NCBI RefSeq assembly: GCF_034521165.1
Contig: NZ_JAXHMV010000008.1
Coordinates: 310,001 to 374,000, forward strand
Length of the DNA: 64,000 bases
Direction: 5' to 3'
DNA from: Thiohalophilus sp.
GTDB taxonomy: Bacteria; Pseudomonadota; Gammaproteobacteria; UBA6429; Thiohalophilaceae
Shown here: in pieces, positions 54,100-62,661 of the stretch
Numbering within the stretch: the stretch's first letter is position 1
Layout: every line of letters begins with the position of its first letter
The notes under the pieces: generated by a model
What the model was told of the DNA's origin: nothing
Databases searched by the model: none
Seen by the model: only the letters and a program-made list of their open reading frames with translations
Program-made: the position numbers and the translations under genes

Positions 54100-54318
54100 A
54101 GTTTAGTTGTAACAACACAACCGGCCAAGAGTTAGCCGGCCGCCAGGGTGAGGGAAATCCGGGACACCTCAAACAGGATAACGTTATCGACAGCCCGGCG
54201 GGAATGTTGAGCGTTTAACCAGTATGCGTGTCCCTGATTTCTCGACGTTATGTTGAGAATCATCCCCGGCCGGAGGCCGCCGGGGTCAGGAGCTGGTGCC
54301 CGGGGCTTCCAGATAAAG

Positions 54319-54391
54319 CGCCGGATCCACGTCGCTTGATCCGGCCTGCCTGTTTGAATCGTAGGGTGGATCAAGCCGCAGGCGGATCCAC
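54319..54391. repeat. REP-like palindrome (GTAGGGTGGATCAAGC type)
   Basis: GGATCCACGTCGCTTGATCC (54323-54342) is matched by an inverted copy, GGATCAAGCCGCAGGCGGATCC (54368-54389), around a short loop. The GTAGGGTGGATCAAGC start matches the element at 46564-46657. Confidence 0.75.
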
Positions 54392-54430
54392 CTTGCTTAC
54401 TCAGCACTCAGCACTCACCCCACAGCCCTA

Positions 54431-54513
54431 AGCCCCTGCAGGAGCGCCCCACGGGCGCGATATCGACTATGCCGGAGATCCGACGCTTGTCTGACGACTG
54501 CCATCTGCCAACT
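54431..54513. repeat. 83-bp direct repeat, left copy
   Basis: This block is about 90% identical (8 mismatches in 83) to 56781-56863, in the same orientation. It begins AGCCCCTGCAGGAGCGC, resembling REP elements, and ends CTGCCAACT. The two copies flank hipBA and the heptamer array. Confidence 0.85.
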
Positions 54514-54582
54514 GCCTACTTTCTCTTCTCGTCCCGACGGCAATGGGCCCCAGAACGCCTTTCGACCAGGGAAATCCCGGAC

Positions 54583-54612
54583 TAATTAAAGGGCTTTGAC
54601 CCCTTAATTGTG
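54583..54612. repeat. TTAATT-type palindrome, left copy
   Basis: AATTAAAGGG and CCCTTAATT flank a short loop (CTTTGACC). A nearly identical copy occurs at 58172-58200. Confidence 0.75.
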
Positions 54613-54671
54613 ACCCCTTAATTGAAATAGATACGTAATAATATATAATTAATAATGAATGATATAAATAA

Positions 54672-54752
54672 ACATATCAATACTTGATCTATATAATAAT
54701 TTCGATATGTTTAAATATATATTTATTAGATGATGATATATTTAGGCATATC
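54672..54752 (+). promoter_or_regulatory. Candidate hipBA operator/promoter region
   Basis: ACATATC (54672-54678) and GATATGT (54704-54710) form an inverted pair with a third CATATC (54747-54752) right at the hipB start. A TATAAT (about 54693-54698) lies between them without a good -35. Autorepression by HipB through such inverted repeats is the usual pattern. The sequence matches are inferred by eye. Confidence 0.4.
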
Positions 54753-54754
54753 AA

Positions 54755-55372
54755 ATGAGCTATGTTGTTGAAGACATTGCCCGTCAGCTGAAGGCGGCCC
54801 GGTTACGCAAAAATCTTAGCCAGCGCGATTTGGCTGAGAAGGTCGGCGTGCCGCAGAGTCATATCTCCAGGATTGAGAACGGCAATGTGGATATACGAGT
54901 CTCGAGCCTCATCGAATTTGCCCGGGTACTGGATTTGGAGCTTTCGCTTGTGCCGCGCAAGTTGGTGCCGACTGTTCAGAGCATTATTCGCAGCTCTGAA
55001 ACGGAGCAGTTCACCAAAGCAGAATCCATGCAAAAAGCCGTTCAGCAGCTAAATCGTATTCACAAACTATCTGATGAGCTCTCGCACAAATACAAGAATA
55101 TTAATGAGTTGGCGCGTGTCAGCCGGCTGGCCGAGCAACTAAAGACAATTCCCGCTGTGACGCAACAGTTTGAACAGTTGGATAAAATCAACAAACAGCT
55201 CAAGCAGTTTCAGAAAGGTATCGGCGATATTTCATACATTCAGAATGCCTTTAAGGAGCTACAGTCCATGCGTAACAGCCTTGTGTATGCCACTGATGAT
55301 GCATCTCATAGAATCGAAGAGCCTCAGCCGGCCTATCGCCTGGACGAGGATGAGGGACAGGACAATGGCTAA
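54755..55372 (+). CDS. hipB: HipB-like antitoxin with extended coiled-coil tail
   Basis: The 205-residue product has an N-terminal XRE-family helix-turn-helix (about residues 8-65, with NLSQRDLAEKVGVPQSHISRIENG) typical of HipB. It is more than twice the usual HipB length (about 90 residues): residues 85-190 are helical with repeated QL-, EQLDKINKQLKQF-type heptads, suggesting a coiled coil. HipB represses the operon and neutralises HipA. The stop overlaps the hipA start by 8 bases. Confidence 0.85.
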   Translation: MSYVVEDIARQLKAARLRKNLSQRDLAEKVGVPQSHISRIENGNVDIRVSSLIEFARVLDLELSLVPRKLVPTVQSIIRSSETEQFTKAESMQKAVQQLNRIHKLSDELSHKYKNINELARVSRLAEQLKTIPAVTQQFEQLDKINKQLKQFQKGIGDISYIQNAFKELQSMRNSLVYATDDASHRIEEPQPAYRLDEDEGQDNG

Positions 55373-56594
55373 TTTAACTGTCCTGGATGTTCTTCTCCAT
55401 GGCCGTCAGATCGGCACGCTGACCCAGATCGGTCACGATCGCAACCTTTTTGCATTTACTGAAGAATATATTAACGATACATCGCGCCCGACGCTGAGCC
55501 TTTCCTTCAAAGATCAGCTTGGTAATCTCATTACTGATATAAAGCCTCGACAGGTACAAGTTCCGCCATTTTTTTCAAATCTCCTGCCCGAAGGCCATAT
55601 GCGTGATTATCTCGCAGAACGGGCAGGTGTAAATTCAAAAAGGGAATTCTTTCTTCTTTGGGTGCTTGGTCGCGATCTACCCGGTTCGATTGTGGTTCAA
55701 CCAGCCGATGGTGAGGCCTGGCCGGATGATGACATTGAGGATGAAGCTCGGTCTGCTCATGGTCATGAACAGGCACTGCGTTTTTCTCTTGCCGGTGTTC
55801 AGATCAAATTCTCCGCTGTTATGAGTGCTACCGGTGGTCTCACGATTCCGGCACAGGGAGTGGGTGGCTCCTGGATTATCAAGCTTCCTTCCGCGAAGTA
55901 TGATGATGTGCCCGAAAATGAATTCTCGATGATGAGCCTTGCGGCTGAGCTTGGAATGGATATACCTGAAATCGCACTTCACCCGACTGAACAGATCGAT
56001 AATTTGCCTGAGGGTATGGGAAATATTGGTGGACAGGCACTGGCAATCAAGCGATTTGATCGTACCGAGGATGATATTGCAATTCATATTGAAGACTTCG
56101 CTCAAGTGTTCGACATCTATCCAGACAACAAATATAAAAAAGCCAATTACCGAAATATTGCACAGGTGATTTGGGCGGAAATCGGGGAGCCAGGTATTAT
56201 TGAGTTTGTGCGACGTCTTGTGTTCAATACGCTAATTGGCAATGCCGATATGCATTTGAAGAACTGGTCGCTAATTTATCCTGATGGGCGGACACCGGCA
56301 CTTGCACCGGGGTATGATTTTGTTTCAACCATTCCCTATCTTCCAGATGTAACTATGGCATTGAAATATAGCCGCACCAAGAGTATGACTGAGCTGAGCG
56401 TTGATGAATTGAGCCATTTTTCTGCCAGGGCTCAGTTACCGAAGACACTTGTTATAAATGCGGCGCGGAAGACCGTTCAGGATTTTCTGGATATCTGGCC
56501 AAAACGGAAAGCAGAGCTGCCACTATCTGCGGAGACGATTAATACGATCGACAAGCATGTGAAATCGATCGCGTTGGTTGAAGAATTACAATAA
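55365..56594 (+). CDS. hipA: HipA-type serine/threonine kinase toxin
   Basis: The 409-residue product matches the HipA family, which phosphorylates a translation factor or aminoacyl-tRNA synthetase and causes growth arrest. The N-terminal HipA domain is followed by the Gly-rich SLAGVQIKFSA, the ATP-lysine segment SWIIKLPSAKYDDVPENEF, the catalytic NADMHLKNWS (Asp) and the DFG-like APGYDFVST region. The length is close to E. coli HipA (440). The ATG at 55365 lies inside the end of hipB. Neighbouring DNA is AT-rich, so the module is probably acquired. Confidence 0.88.
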   Translation: MANLTVLDVLLHGRQIGTLTQIGHDRNLFAFTEEYINDTSRPTLSLSFKDQLGNLITDIKPRQVQVPPFFSNLLPEGHMRDYLAERAGVNSKREFFLLWVLGRDLPGSIVVQPADGEAWPDDDIEDEARSAHGHEQALRFSLAGVQIKFSAVMSATGGLTIPAQGVGGSWIIKLPSAKYDDVPENEFSMMSLAAELGMDIPEIALHPTEQIDNLPEGMGNIGGQALAIKRFDRTEDDIAIHIEDFAQVFDIYPDNKYKKANYRNIAQVIWAEIGEPGIIEFVRRLVFNTLIGNADMHLKNWSLIYPDGRTPALAPGYDFVSTIPYLPDVTMALKYSRTKSMTELSVDELSHFSARAQLPKTLVINAARKTVQDFLDIWPKRKAELPLSAETINTIDKHVKSIALVEELQ

Positions 56595-56620
56595 GGGTAA
56601 AGCGATTCTGATTGACTGCC

Positions 56621-56770
56621 CAACACCCAACACCCAACACCCAACACCCAGAACTCAGAACTCAGAACTCAGAACTCAGAACTCAGAACTAAGAACTAAG
56701 ACTAGACTAAGAACTGACTAGAACTAAGAACTAAGAACTAAGAACTAAGAACTAAGAACTAAGAACTCAG
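56621..56770. repeat. Heptamer array with several unit types (CCCAACA, CTCAGAA, CTAAGAA)
   Basis: The stretch starts with about four to five CCCAACA-type units, changes to about six CTCAGAA units, then to about twelve CTAAGAA units with two imperfect breaks (GACTAGA). It begins about 27 bases after the hipA stop. Confidence 0.88.
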
Positions 56771-56780
56771 CCCACCCCGA

Positions 56781-56863
56781 AGCCCCTGTAGGAGCGCCCC
56801 ACAGGCGCGATATCGAATATTACGGAGATCCGGCGTTTGTCTGACGACTGTCATCTGCCAACT
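56781..56863. repeat. 83-bp direct repeat, right copy
   Basis: This is the partner of 54431-54513, same orientation, ending at the CTGCCAACT segment. Heptamer-type units and a second REP-like fragment (about 56940-57000) follow it. Confidence 0.85.
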
Positions 56864-57142
56864 ATCAACTGTCTTTATTCGCCTCACAGGCGCGATTTTG
56901 ACTCAGCACCCAGCACTTGGAACTCGGAACTCAGCACTTCCTCCTGCCCGAAGGACCTGTGGGAGCGGGCCACGACCGCGATTTCGCTCGTCACTCGGCC
57001 CTCGTCCCTCGTCCCTGCCGAAATGCTCCGGAGGTGCATTTCGGGTAAGGGTAAACCCGAATACTCATCCCGACCGCCCTGGGCTAGTCTTGGAGAGTCC
57101 ACATTACAAATAGTATGACAAAAGCCAGCGGCGGTACCGCGC
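56864..57142. other. Repeat-rich gap before the rhomboid gene (no gene seen)
   Basis: This gap holds more CTCAGCA/CCCAGCA-type fragments, a GACCTGTGGGAGCGGGCC REP-like piece (near 56955) and a CGAAATGCTCCGGAGGTGCATTTCG palindrome near 57018-57043, which resembles a stem-loop. I see no convincing open reading frame. Confidence 0.6.
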
Positions 57143-58126
57143 ATGTTCCTCCTGTTACCCTACAAGCTCGACCATCCGTTACATCGCCGCCCGTGGGTGA
57201 CCTGGGCCATCGCGTTGCTGTGTCTGTTGATCTACTACCTGCAATCCAGCACCGCGGTCCGTATCGAACAATCGGCAGCGCAGTTCTGCGCAGGCGACCA
57301 TGGCATGACCCTGGACAGATTTCTGGTCAGGCTCGAAAAAGAAAACGAATTCATCGAGAGCACCGCCAGTGCGTGCCAGCAATACCTGGTGTACCTGCAC
57401 AGTGAGAAACAGCCGGACAGCATCATCCAGAACCTGGTGAGCGAACACGGCGAAGAACTGAAAGAAGCGGGCATCAACCCGCAAAACCTGGCAGTCCACC
57501 TGAGCATGACCTACCGCGACTTTGCCGAGCAGGCCCCGCTGGATCTCACCCGCTTCCTGAGTTACCGCGCCGGCTCGTTCAACCCGTTCAGCTCGTTTCT
57601 GTCCGCCTTCGCCCATGCTGACTGGTGGCACGTGATCGGCAACCTGGTGTTCTTTCTCGCCTTCGCCGGCGCGGTGGAGGTGTTCATCGCCCATACCGGC
57701 AAGTTCCTGCTCAGCCTGTTCGCCATCGAGGTGGGGCTGGATTTCTCCTGGTCGATCGCCATGCTCTCAGCGCCGGCAGAGTTGACCCTGGGCCTGTCGG
57801 GCATCGTCTCGGGGATGATCGGCTTTCTGGCCTACGCCATCCCGCGCGGGCAGATCCGCTGCCTGTTCGGTATCCTTTTCTACTTCTGGCATGGCACACT
57901 GGCAGTCTGGGTGCTGGCGCTGTGGTACGTCGGCTGGGATGTCTTCTACCTGTTCACCACCGGCGCCTCGTCGGTCAACTACCTGGCCCACGTCATGGGC
58001 GCGCTGTTCGGCTATGGCATCGCCGGGCTGTTTTACCGCCAACGCAAGGGCGAGCTGCAGGAGAACATCGACAAAGAGCTGGTCCGTTACCAGCAGGAGC
58101 GAGTGCATCGGGTGGGGCGGTTTTGA
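57143..58126 (+). CDS. Rhomboid-family intramembrane serine protease
   Basis: The 327-residue product has a first helix (about 20-37), an extended soluble loop (about 40-140) and at least five further helices. The rhomboid core shows FAHADWWHVIGNLVFFL (His-containing segment), the active-site Ser in LGLSGIVSGMIG and the catalytic His in NYLAHVMGALFGYG. The soluble loop between the first helix and the core is larger than in GlpG and could bind a substrate or partner. The C-terminus is a charged cytoplasmic tail. I see no clear Shine-Dalgarno before the ATG at 57143, so the exact start may differ. Confidence 0.88.
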   Translation: MFLLLPYKLDHPLHRRPWVTWAIALLCLLIYYLQSSTAVRIEQSAAQFCAGDHGMTLDRFLVRLEKENEFIESTASACQQYLVYLHSEKQPDSIIQNLVSEHGEELKEAGINPQNLAVHLSMTYRDFAEQAPLDLTRFLSYRAGSFNPFSSFLSAFAHADWWHVIGNLVFFLAFAGAVEVFIAHTGKFLLSLFAIEVGLDFSWSIAMLSAPAELTLGLSGIVSGMIGFLAYAIPRGQIRCLFGILFYFWHGTLAVWVLALWYVGWDVFYLFTTGASSVNYLAHVMGALFGYGIAGLFYRQRKGELQENIDKELVRYQQERVHRVGRF

Positions 58127-58438
58127 GAGAAAACTGTGCTACGACAAAAAAGTACAGTGAGCAGGTGATAGTAATTAAAGGGCTTTGATCCCTTAATTGT
58201 GTTTGCAGCTGCTATCTGCCAACTATCTCTCTTTGGCCCACTTCCCGGTTGAAATCGCGAAAAGGCGGATTTCGAACAGGGGGTTTCCCTGATACTATTA
58301 ATAAGAATGCTAGGCTAGGATTAGGGATCTAGGGAGGAGAAACAAAGACAGATTCACCGCATTGGCCTCAAATTAAAATGAATCTTTATTGCAGAATAAA
58401 ATGTATGTAAAAACACTAAGATAATAAGATTTGGGCTA
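58127..58438. other. AT-rich gap before the defence-type operon (no gene seen)
   Basis: The gap contains a TTAATT-type palindrome (58172-58200) and a CTGCCAACT fragment, then a strongly AT-rich stretch before the GHKL ATPase gene. A GATAAT (near 58420) could be a -10 but has no good -35. I cannot place a promoter with certainty. Confidence 0.6.
58172..58200. repeat. TTAATT-type palindrome, right copy
   Basis: This is nearly identical to 54583-54612 (one or two changes), with AATTAAAGGG and CCCTTAATT arms. It marks the left edge of the base-composition shift toward the defence-type operon. Confidence 0.75.
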
Positions 58439-59938
58439 ATGATTTTAGATGATCTGAAAATGAGCTCAAGGCGAGAAAGAGTTGCACCACGCCCCTCGGT
58501 GCTCATCGAGAGTATGCGAGACATCGGCTATTCACTCCAGACTGCTGTTTCGGATGTAATAGATAATTCGATTACTGCTGGGGCGGGAAGGTCGAATTTT
58601 TAGCTGATACGACGAGTGATGTACCCGCAATCGGAATCCTCGATGATGGTTCAGGTATGTCAGAGGATGAGCTGCTTGAGGCTATGCGTCCTGGGACACG
58701 CAGTCCTCTTGAGGATCGGCCAGATTGATGATCTTGGACGTTTTGGACTGGGACTCAAGACAGCATCGTTTTCTCAGTGCCGGAGACTGACAGTACTTAC
58801 ACGAAGAAATGGAATTACGTCATGTGCTGCATGGGATCTCGACATCGTTGCAGAAACAGATGAATGGTACATTGAAATCCCAGAGAGCACAGTTGGAATA
58901 CCTTGGGCTGACAGCCTTCAACAAGATGGAACTCTGGTAGTCTGGCAGAAACTCGATCGCCTTGTTGACCCTAAGAACGAGTCAGACAGAAAGGACCTGA
59001 CTCGCCAGATAAATGACACTGCCTCCCACCTGGAGCTCGTATTTCACAGATTTCTTGCAGGTGAGCGTGGTCTGAAACGTGTCACGATGGCATTGAACGG
59101 CCGCAAGCTTGAGGCTTTTGACCCCTTCAACTCAAGGCATCCTGCGACAATTTTTGGCCCTGAGGATGTATTCCGACTGGGTGAACACGAGATCCGAATC
59201 CAGCCAGTTACTCTGCCCCACCACAAGAAGGTTACTGCAGAAGAATGGGACCGTTATGCAGGGGCCGAGGGGTACATCAAAAATCAGGGATTTTATCTAT
59301 ATCGCGAGAAGCGCTTAATTATTCATGGTACTTGGTTCAATCTGGCACGTCAGACAGAGCTGACGAAGCTAGCCCGTGTCAGAATCGACATGCCAAATGG
59401 CATGGATGGTGAGTGGAAGATTGACGTCAAGAAAGCCTCGGCTCAGCCGCCTGGGCCGGTTAGAGACCGTTTGCGCAGGATAATTGAAGTAATCGGTGCA
59501 GGTTCCAAGCGCGCTTATACTACCCGTGGACATAGGCTTGTCAGCGAAAACCAATTACCTGTGTGGATAAGGTTTCAAGATAAAAATGAGATTTCATATG
59601 GTTTGAATCTGTATCATCCTATATTTAAAAATTTTACCGACACCCTTTCGGAAGGCCAGAAACAAGAGTTTTCGCGTCTACTATCCTTGATCGAATCGAC
59701 AATACCGTTTGATACGTTCTTCTCTGATATAAGTTCGCACCCGAAAAGTGTATCTACCAAGTCAATGGAGGATGAGGCATTTGTAAGCCTTGTGATGGAA
59801 ACCTATCTGACCTTGAATTCGGGCAAATTGGCGAGTAATGAAATCAGACTAATGATGTCTTCTGCAGAACCATTTCGTTCTAACTGGGAAGAAGTAGAAA
59901 AAATTATAGTAAAACTTGAAGAAGGTGATGAAAAATGA
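58439..59938 (+). CDS. MORC/MutL-type GHKL ATPase of an anti-phage operon (frameshifted)
   Basis: This gene encodes an ATPase of the prokaryotic MORC-like group. Frame 1 (58439 to about 58589) reads ESMRDIGYSLQTAVSDVIDNSI, the N-box. Frame 2 (about 58590-58719) reads VPAIGILDDGSGMSEDEL (the DxGxG box) up to MRPGTRSPLEDR. Frame 1 then resumes with IDDLGRFGLGLKTASFSQC (GxGxG box) to the stop at 59938. Adding one A at 58588-58589 and removing one C at 58720-58721 joins all three into a full GHKL domain. The rest is the transducer-like and C-terminal region. The start could also be the ATG at 58460. The stop overlaps the Z1 gene start (ATGA). Confidence 0.82.
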
Positions 59939-62661
59939 GTTCTGATCTACAGAGCATTCGAGATATGGTTGGTGCAGTTTTAGCAAGGAGTCTGCCTACC
60001 CCTGAAATGATTCGTGAGCGTATTGAGCATGTTAGAACATTGTATCCCGCGGTGACTGACGAACAGGCTGAATTATTGGCTAAAGAATTCGAGAATGTCC
60101 ATGGTGTTACAATGGATATAGGGGCAATGCTAGAGGAGCCCGGTTTCGAAAAATGGCTTGATAGCGCAAAATCTGAAATTACATTTTATTTTTGGGATCG
60201 ATATTATCGGTTACTTGGAGAACGAAATTTTTCTGGTCAGGTGCTTGCAACAATTGACAGCATCACAGACCGGATACTTGGGCTTCTCGAGAATCCAAAG
60301 AAAAGTGGGAAATGGGATCGTAGAGGGATGGTTGTAGGTCATGTTCAGTCTGGAAAAACGGCAAACTATACAGGGCTTATAACAAAGGCGGCAGACGCTG
60401 GGTATGAGGTTATAATAGTAATCGCTGGAATTCATAACAATCTTCGTAGTCAGACACAATCAAGAATTGATGAAGGTTTTATAGGTTATGATAGTTCCAA
60501 ACTACAAATGAACAGGCATGGAGTGGAGAGCATTATTGGTGTTGGGCGTTATGATTCAAGGCGTAGGCCTAATGCTTTTACCAATACGCTTAGAGATTTC
60601 AATAAGCAGACAGCCACGAGTATAGGTATTCCACTTGAGAATCTTAAGCAGCCCGCAGTCTTTGTAATTAAGAAAAATACAAGCACGCTTAAGAATTTAC
60701 TTGAATGGTTGAGGGAGCATAATGCAAAAAGAGGGGCATCATCGATATCGGCGCCAATGCTACTTATCGATGATGAAGCTGATAATGCCTCAATTAATAT
60801 AAAGAAAGGTAATGATGAGGTATCAAGAATAAACGGACAGATTAGGCAGTTGCTTGATTTGTTTGATCGAAGTTGCTATGTCGGATATACGGCTACACCG
60901 TTCGCAAATATATTCATCGATCCTGACAGCGAAGACGAAATGTTTGGCGCTGATTTGTTTCCGCGCGACTTTATTGTGAGCCTTGATCCACCGGGGAATT
61001 ATTTCGGTCCTTCTCGCGTCTTTCTTCCTGATACAGATGAGACTGAAGAAGCTACTGTAGTGCGCCATATTGAAGATAATGGCGATATTCTTCCACTTAA
61101 GCACAAGAAGACGCATGTTGTAACTAACATTCCTAAGAGCCTTGATAAGGCGATCAGGACTTTTATAGTCGGTCGAGCGATCAGGCTTGTCCGAGGGCAT
61201 ACAACGGCACACAATTCGATGCTAGTTAACGCGTCCCGTTTTACGGATGTACAGCGTCAACTACGCAATGAAATACATAACCGAATTAATGAGATTAGTA
61301 GTAGTGTTCGCGTCAATGGTTCAAACTCAGAGAATTCTGCTCTAAGAGACCCAGAGATTGCTACTTTGAAGCAATTGTTTGATGAAGAATATAGAAATAC
61401 CGGAGTGATATGGGCTAATGTGCAGTCAAAGCTATGGGAAAGTATTAGCCGCATTAGCGTAGTTGAGGTAAATAGTCGATCCTCAGATTCACTTGACTAT
61501 GTTTCTCATGATAAAAATGGACTGAATGTCATCGCCGTTGGCGGGTTCTCACTCTCACGTGGACTTACCCTTGAAGGCCTTATGGTAAGTTACTTTTTGC
61601 GAAATTCAATGATGTACGACACCCTGATGCAGATGGGGCGGTGGTTCGGATATAGGCCTGGTTATGACGATCTCTGTCGTGTCTGGATGCCAGAAGAAGC
61701 TGAGGGGTGGTATGAGCATATAGCAGAGTCTATCGAGGAACTAAGAGATGAGCTACGACGCATGGAAGCAGCGAATGCAACACCGAAGGAGTTCGGACTT
61801 AAAGTTCGCAGTCACCCAGATACGTTAATAGTTACCGCGCGCAACAAGATGGGCTCTGGCGAACGACTCGTTGTTTCCGTAGGACTTGCTAATGAGTTCG
61901 TTGAAACCGCAGTACTTCGTCGCGATAGGGAGAGTATAAATGCTAACCATCAATCTGCAAAAAATCTTGCAATGCGCCTTAGGTCTGATAACGCTGCACC
62001 AGAGAATGGAGAGCGTGTAAGAGGTGGGCAGCTCGTTAGACGTATCCCGGCTTCATATGTACTCGAATTTATTGCCGAATTTCGTAACCATCAGGGTTCG
62101 TTCCTGACGGAAACAGATCCTATTCTAAAATACATTATGGACAGAAGTGAGACTGAATTATCCGAGTGGGACATCTACTTCCCTGGATTGCAACAAGGGA
62201 CTGAAAAATCACTTGTAGATAAAAGCCTTGGTTTTACGGTTGTTTGCCAGCGGCGTGGCGCTGGTAAACGAAGCGATGAGAATACACTGCTTATCACAGA
62301 GAAGCAGCGGGTATCGTCTCGAGGGATAGAGTCTATTGGTCTATCAGATAGTGAGATTGCCAAAGCACGTAATGATTATCTGGAAGAGAAAAAATTCGAA
62401 TTGTCACCTGACCGCGTAAATTACCCAGATCGTATTTATCGTTATGTACGAAAAAGGCCATTATTAATTGTACATTTGTTAGCTATAGGAAGTAATGATG
62501 CGGATCTAAGTAATTCTGAGCCTGTGGTAGCTTGGAGTATCAGCTTTCCTCATACTGAACATGAGGAGAAGAGAGTCGAGTACGTGGTAAATACTACTTG
62601 GTTCAGAGAACGTTATCAGGAAGAGGGAGACGAAGAAGAGGCTGAGGGTGATGAGGATTGA
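59935..62661 (+). CDS. Z1-domain protein with SF2 helicase-like ATPase
   Basis: The 908-residue product has Walker A GHVQSGKT (residues 135-142), a DEAD-type Walker B in LLIDDEADNAS (280-283) and TATPF (319-323), which are superfamily II helicase-like motifs. The Z1 domain (about 530-585) shows VGGFSLSRGLTLEGL and DTLMQMGRWFGYRPGYDDL. In restriction-type gene clusters Z1 proteins occur with MORC-type ATPases and PD-(D/E)XK nucleases, as here. It starts with an ATG overlapping the GHKL gene stop by 4 bases and overlaps the next gene by up to 14 bases. The exact enzymatic role is unknown. Confidence 0.9.
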   Translation: MSSDLQSIRDMVGAVLARSLPTPEMIRERIEHVRTLYPAVTDEQAELLAKEFENVHGVTMDIGAMLEEPGFEKWLDSAKSEITFYFWDRYYRLLGERNFSGQVLATIDSITDRILGLLENPKKSGKWDRRGMVVGHVQSGKTANYTGLITKAADAGYEVIIVIAGIHNNLRSQTQSRIDEGFIGYDSSKLQMNRHGVESIIGVGRYDSRRRPNAFTNTLRDFNKQTATSIGIPLENLKQPAVFVIKKNTSTLKNLLEWLREHNAKRGASSISAPMLLIDDEADNASINIKKGNDEVSRINGQIRQLLDLFDRSCYVGYTATPFANIFIDPDSEDEMFGADLFPRDFIVSLDPPGNYFGPSRVFLPDTDETEEATVVRHIEDNGDILPLKHKKTHVVTNIPKSLDKAIRTFIVGRAIRLVRGHTTAHNSMLVNASRFTDVQRQLRNEIHNRINEISSSVRVNGSNSENSALRDPEIATLKQLFDEEYRNTGVIWANVQSKLWESISRISVVEVNSRSSDSLDYVSHDKNGLNVIAVGGFSLSRGLTLEGLMVSYFLRNSMMYDTLMQMGRWFGYRPGYDDLCRVWMPEEAEGWYEHIAESIEELRDELRRMEAANATPKEFGLKVRSHPDTLIVTARNKMGSGERLVVSVGLANEFVETAVLRRDRESINANHQSAKNLAMRLRSDNAAPENGERVRGGQLVRRIPASYVLEFIAEFRNHQGSFLTETDPILKYIMDRSETELSEWDIYFPGLQQGTEKSLVDKSLGFTVVCQRRGAGKRSDENTLLITEKQRVSSRGIESIGLSDSEIAKARNDYLEEKKFELSPDRVNYPDRIYRYVRKRPLLIVHLLAIGSNDADLSNSEPVVAWSISFPHTEHEEKRVEYVVNTTWFRERYQEEGDEEEAEGDED

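Larger units (their letters stand above)
54100..54754. other. Repeat-rich gap before hipBA (no gene seen)
   Basis: This 655-base gap carries a REP-like palindrome pair (54319-54391), a heptamer fragment, an 83-bp direct repeat (54431-54513), a TTAATT palindrome (54583-54612) and a very AT-rich hipBA promoter region (54615-54754). I see no convincing open reading frame. Confidence 0.75.

Noticed and set aside
57143..58126. Rhomboid gene as part of the defence-type operon
   Set aside because: A 312-base gap with repeats separates it, and its GC content and lack of overlap differ from the tightly packed operon.
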